This document shows positions 63,585 through 64,000 of a stretch of DNA of 64,000 nt, piece by piece. The notes beneath the pieces were generated by a model. That model saw only the letters and a list, made by a program, of their open reading frames with translations. It searched no databases and was not told the origin of the DNA. The stretch is from assembly GCF_003030345.1 (NCBI RefSeq), contig NZ_CP028158.1:930001-994000 (forward strand), read 5' to 3'. Positions within the stretch are counted from its first letter, which is position 1; each line of letters opens with the position of its first letter. This DNA comes from Plantactinospora sp. BC1 (GTDB lineage Bacteria > Actinomycetota > Actinomycetes > Mycobacteriales > Micromonosporaceae). A program made the position numbers and the translations under genes.

Positions 63585-64000
63585 CCCTCCGTCGCTCGCG
63601 GCACGATCCTCGACGGCTCCCAACAGGGACTCCAGCACCGCCATCGCGCTGTAGAGCTTCATCCGCGCCTGGGACCAGGCGATCGACCGGGGGCCGTCCA
63701 GGACCGCCCCGGCCACCTCGTCGCCGCGATGCGCCGGCAGGTCGTGCAGGAACAGCGCTCCGGGCGACCGCTCCAGAAACGCCTGGTCGACGTAGAACGG
63801 GCGGAACGTCTCCCGCCACGCCGGATCCGCCTTGCTGGTGCCGGTCGTCTGCCACCGGGTCGTGTAGACGAAGTCCACGCCGCGCCGCGCCTCGGCCGGG
63901 TCGTGGCACTCCGTGAGCCGCCCACCGCCCGCCGCGGCGCACTCGGCGGCCCGGTCGAGTACGGCGGCCGGCAGGGCGTACCCGGGCGGGGTCAGGAACG
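63504..64000 (-). CDS. Ornithine carbamoyltransferase-like protein, C-terminal part
   Basis: The gene continues beyond the right edge; 164 residues are visible. FLTPPGYALPAAVLDRAAE, TECHDPAEARRGVDFVYTTRW, FLERSPGALFLHDLPAHRGDEVAGAVLDGPRSIAWSQARMKLYSAMAVLESLL matches the end of ornithine/knotted carbamoyltransferases, including the HDLPAHRG ornithine-loop variant of HCLP. It makes citrulline from carbamoyl phosphate and ornithine, or a variant reaction. About 40 residues after the usual end form a low-complexity tail that overlaps the opposite gene. Confidence 0.82.
   Translation of the reverse strand, partial: FLTPPGYALPAAVLDRAAECAAAGGGRLTECHDPAEARRGVDFVYTTRWQTTGTSKADPAWRETFRPFYVDQAFLERSPGALFLHDLPAHRGDEVAGAVLDGPRSIAWSQARMKLYSAMAVLESLLGAVEDRAASDGGSGRRLGQAGLATPTGSAQQPGPDQGQ

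Overview
The window is very GC-rich, uses many GTG starts, has several candidate leaderless promoters and 4-nt start/stop overlaps, and carries HxlR, SARP, TetR and OFA-type genes. This fits an actinomycete, most likely of the Micromonosporaceae; the assignment is inferred from gene content and style only.

Left part (1-23 kb). A UvrA-like C-terminus and an LtrA-type membrane protein are followed by selB-selA (selenocysteine factor and synthase, minus strand), an HxlR regulator divergent from a DUF899/PNPOx pair, and selD (plus strand). A sugar ABC transporter (chvE-mmsB-mmsA type) comes next. Then a minus-strand operon runs fdhA-fdhB-nrfD-OFA transporter. FdhA is read through an in-frame TGA at 19016-19018. 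Directly after that codon lies a hairpin with a GGUCU loop, the classical bacterial SECIS layout. The selenium genes, the formate dehydrogenase, a formate/oxalate-type transporter and the molybdate transporter near 53-56 kb therefore form one functional theme: selenium- and molybdenum-dependent formate oxidation. A cytochrome P450, a DinB-like protein and a CorA transporter with a repeat-expanded insert follow.

Middle part (23-35 kb). Four paralogous secreted, lysozyme-like proteins lie on the minus strand. Three are nearly identical and sit in direct repeats of about 1 kb. Each gene has a long structured leader whose hairpins are kept by pairing-compatible changes between copies. Between them are an AbiEii-like gene pair, a VOC protein, a DUF4259 protein, a decayed IS701-type transposase, a beta-lactamase-fold hydrolase, a PNPOx-like protein, an SGNH hydrolase and a SnoaL-like/LysR pair. 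The decayed and duplicated content gives this stretch an accessory character.

Right part (35-64 kb). This holds secreted and metabolic genes: gamma-glutamyltransferase, M20 amidohydrolase, Tat-exported nucleotidase, Lys/Ala-rich histone-like protein, NlpC/P60 hydrolase, SARP regulator with an 11-bp-period repeat upstream of an alpha/beta hydrolase, and TetR/methyltransferase with an operator between -35 and -10. Further on are a secreted alpha/beta hydrolase with a CebR-like box, a kinase-like/methyltransferase fusion, the mod operon (MerR-TOBE regulator, modA, modB, modC), a GH5 mannanase-like enzyme with CBM2, a zinc dehydrogenase, an epimerase, a sulfotransferase, XRE/methionine aminopeptidase and the end of an ornithine carbamoyltransferase-like gene. 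No rRNA, tRNA (including tRNA-Sec) or CRISPR array was recognised by eye.
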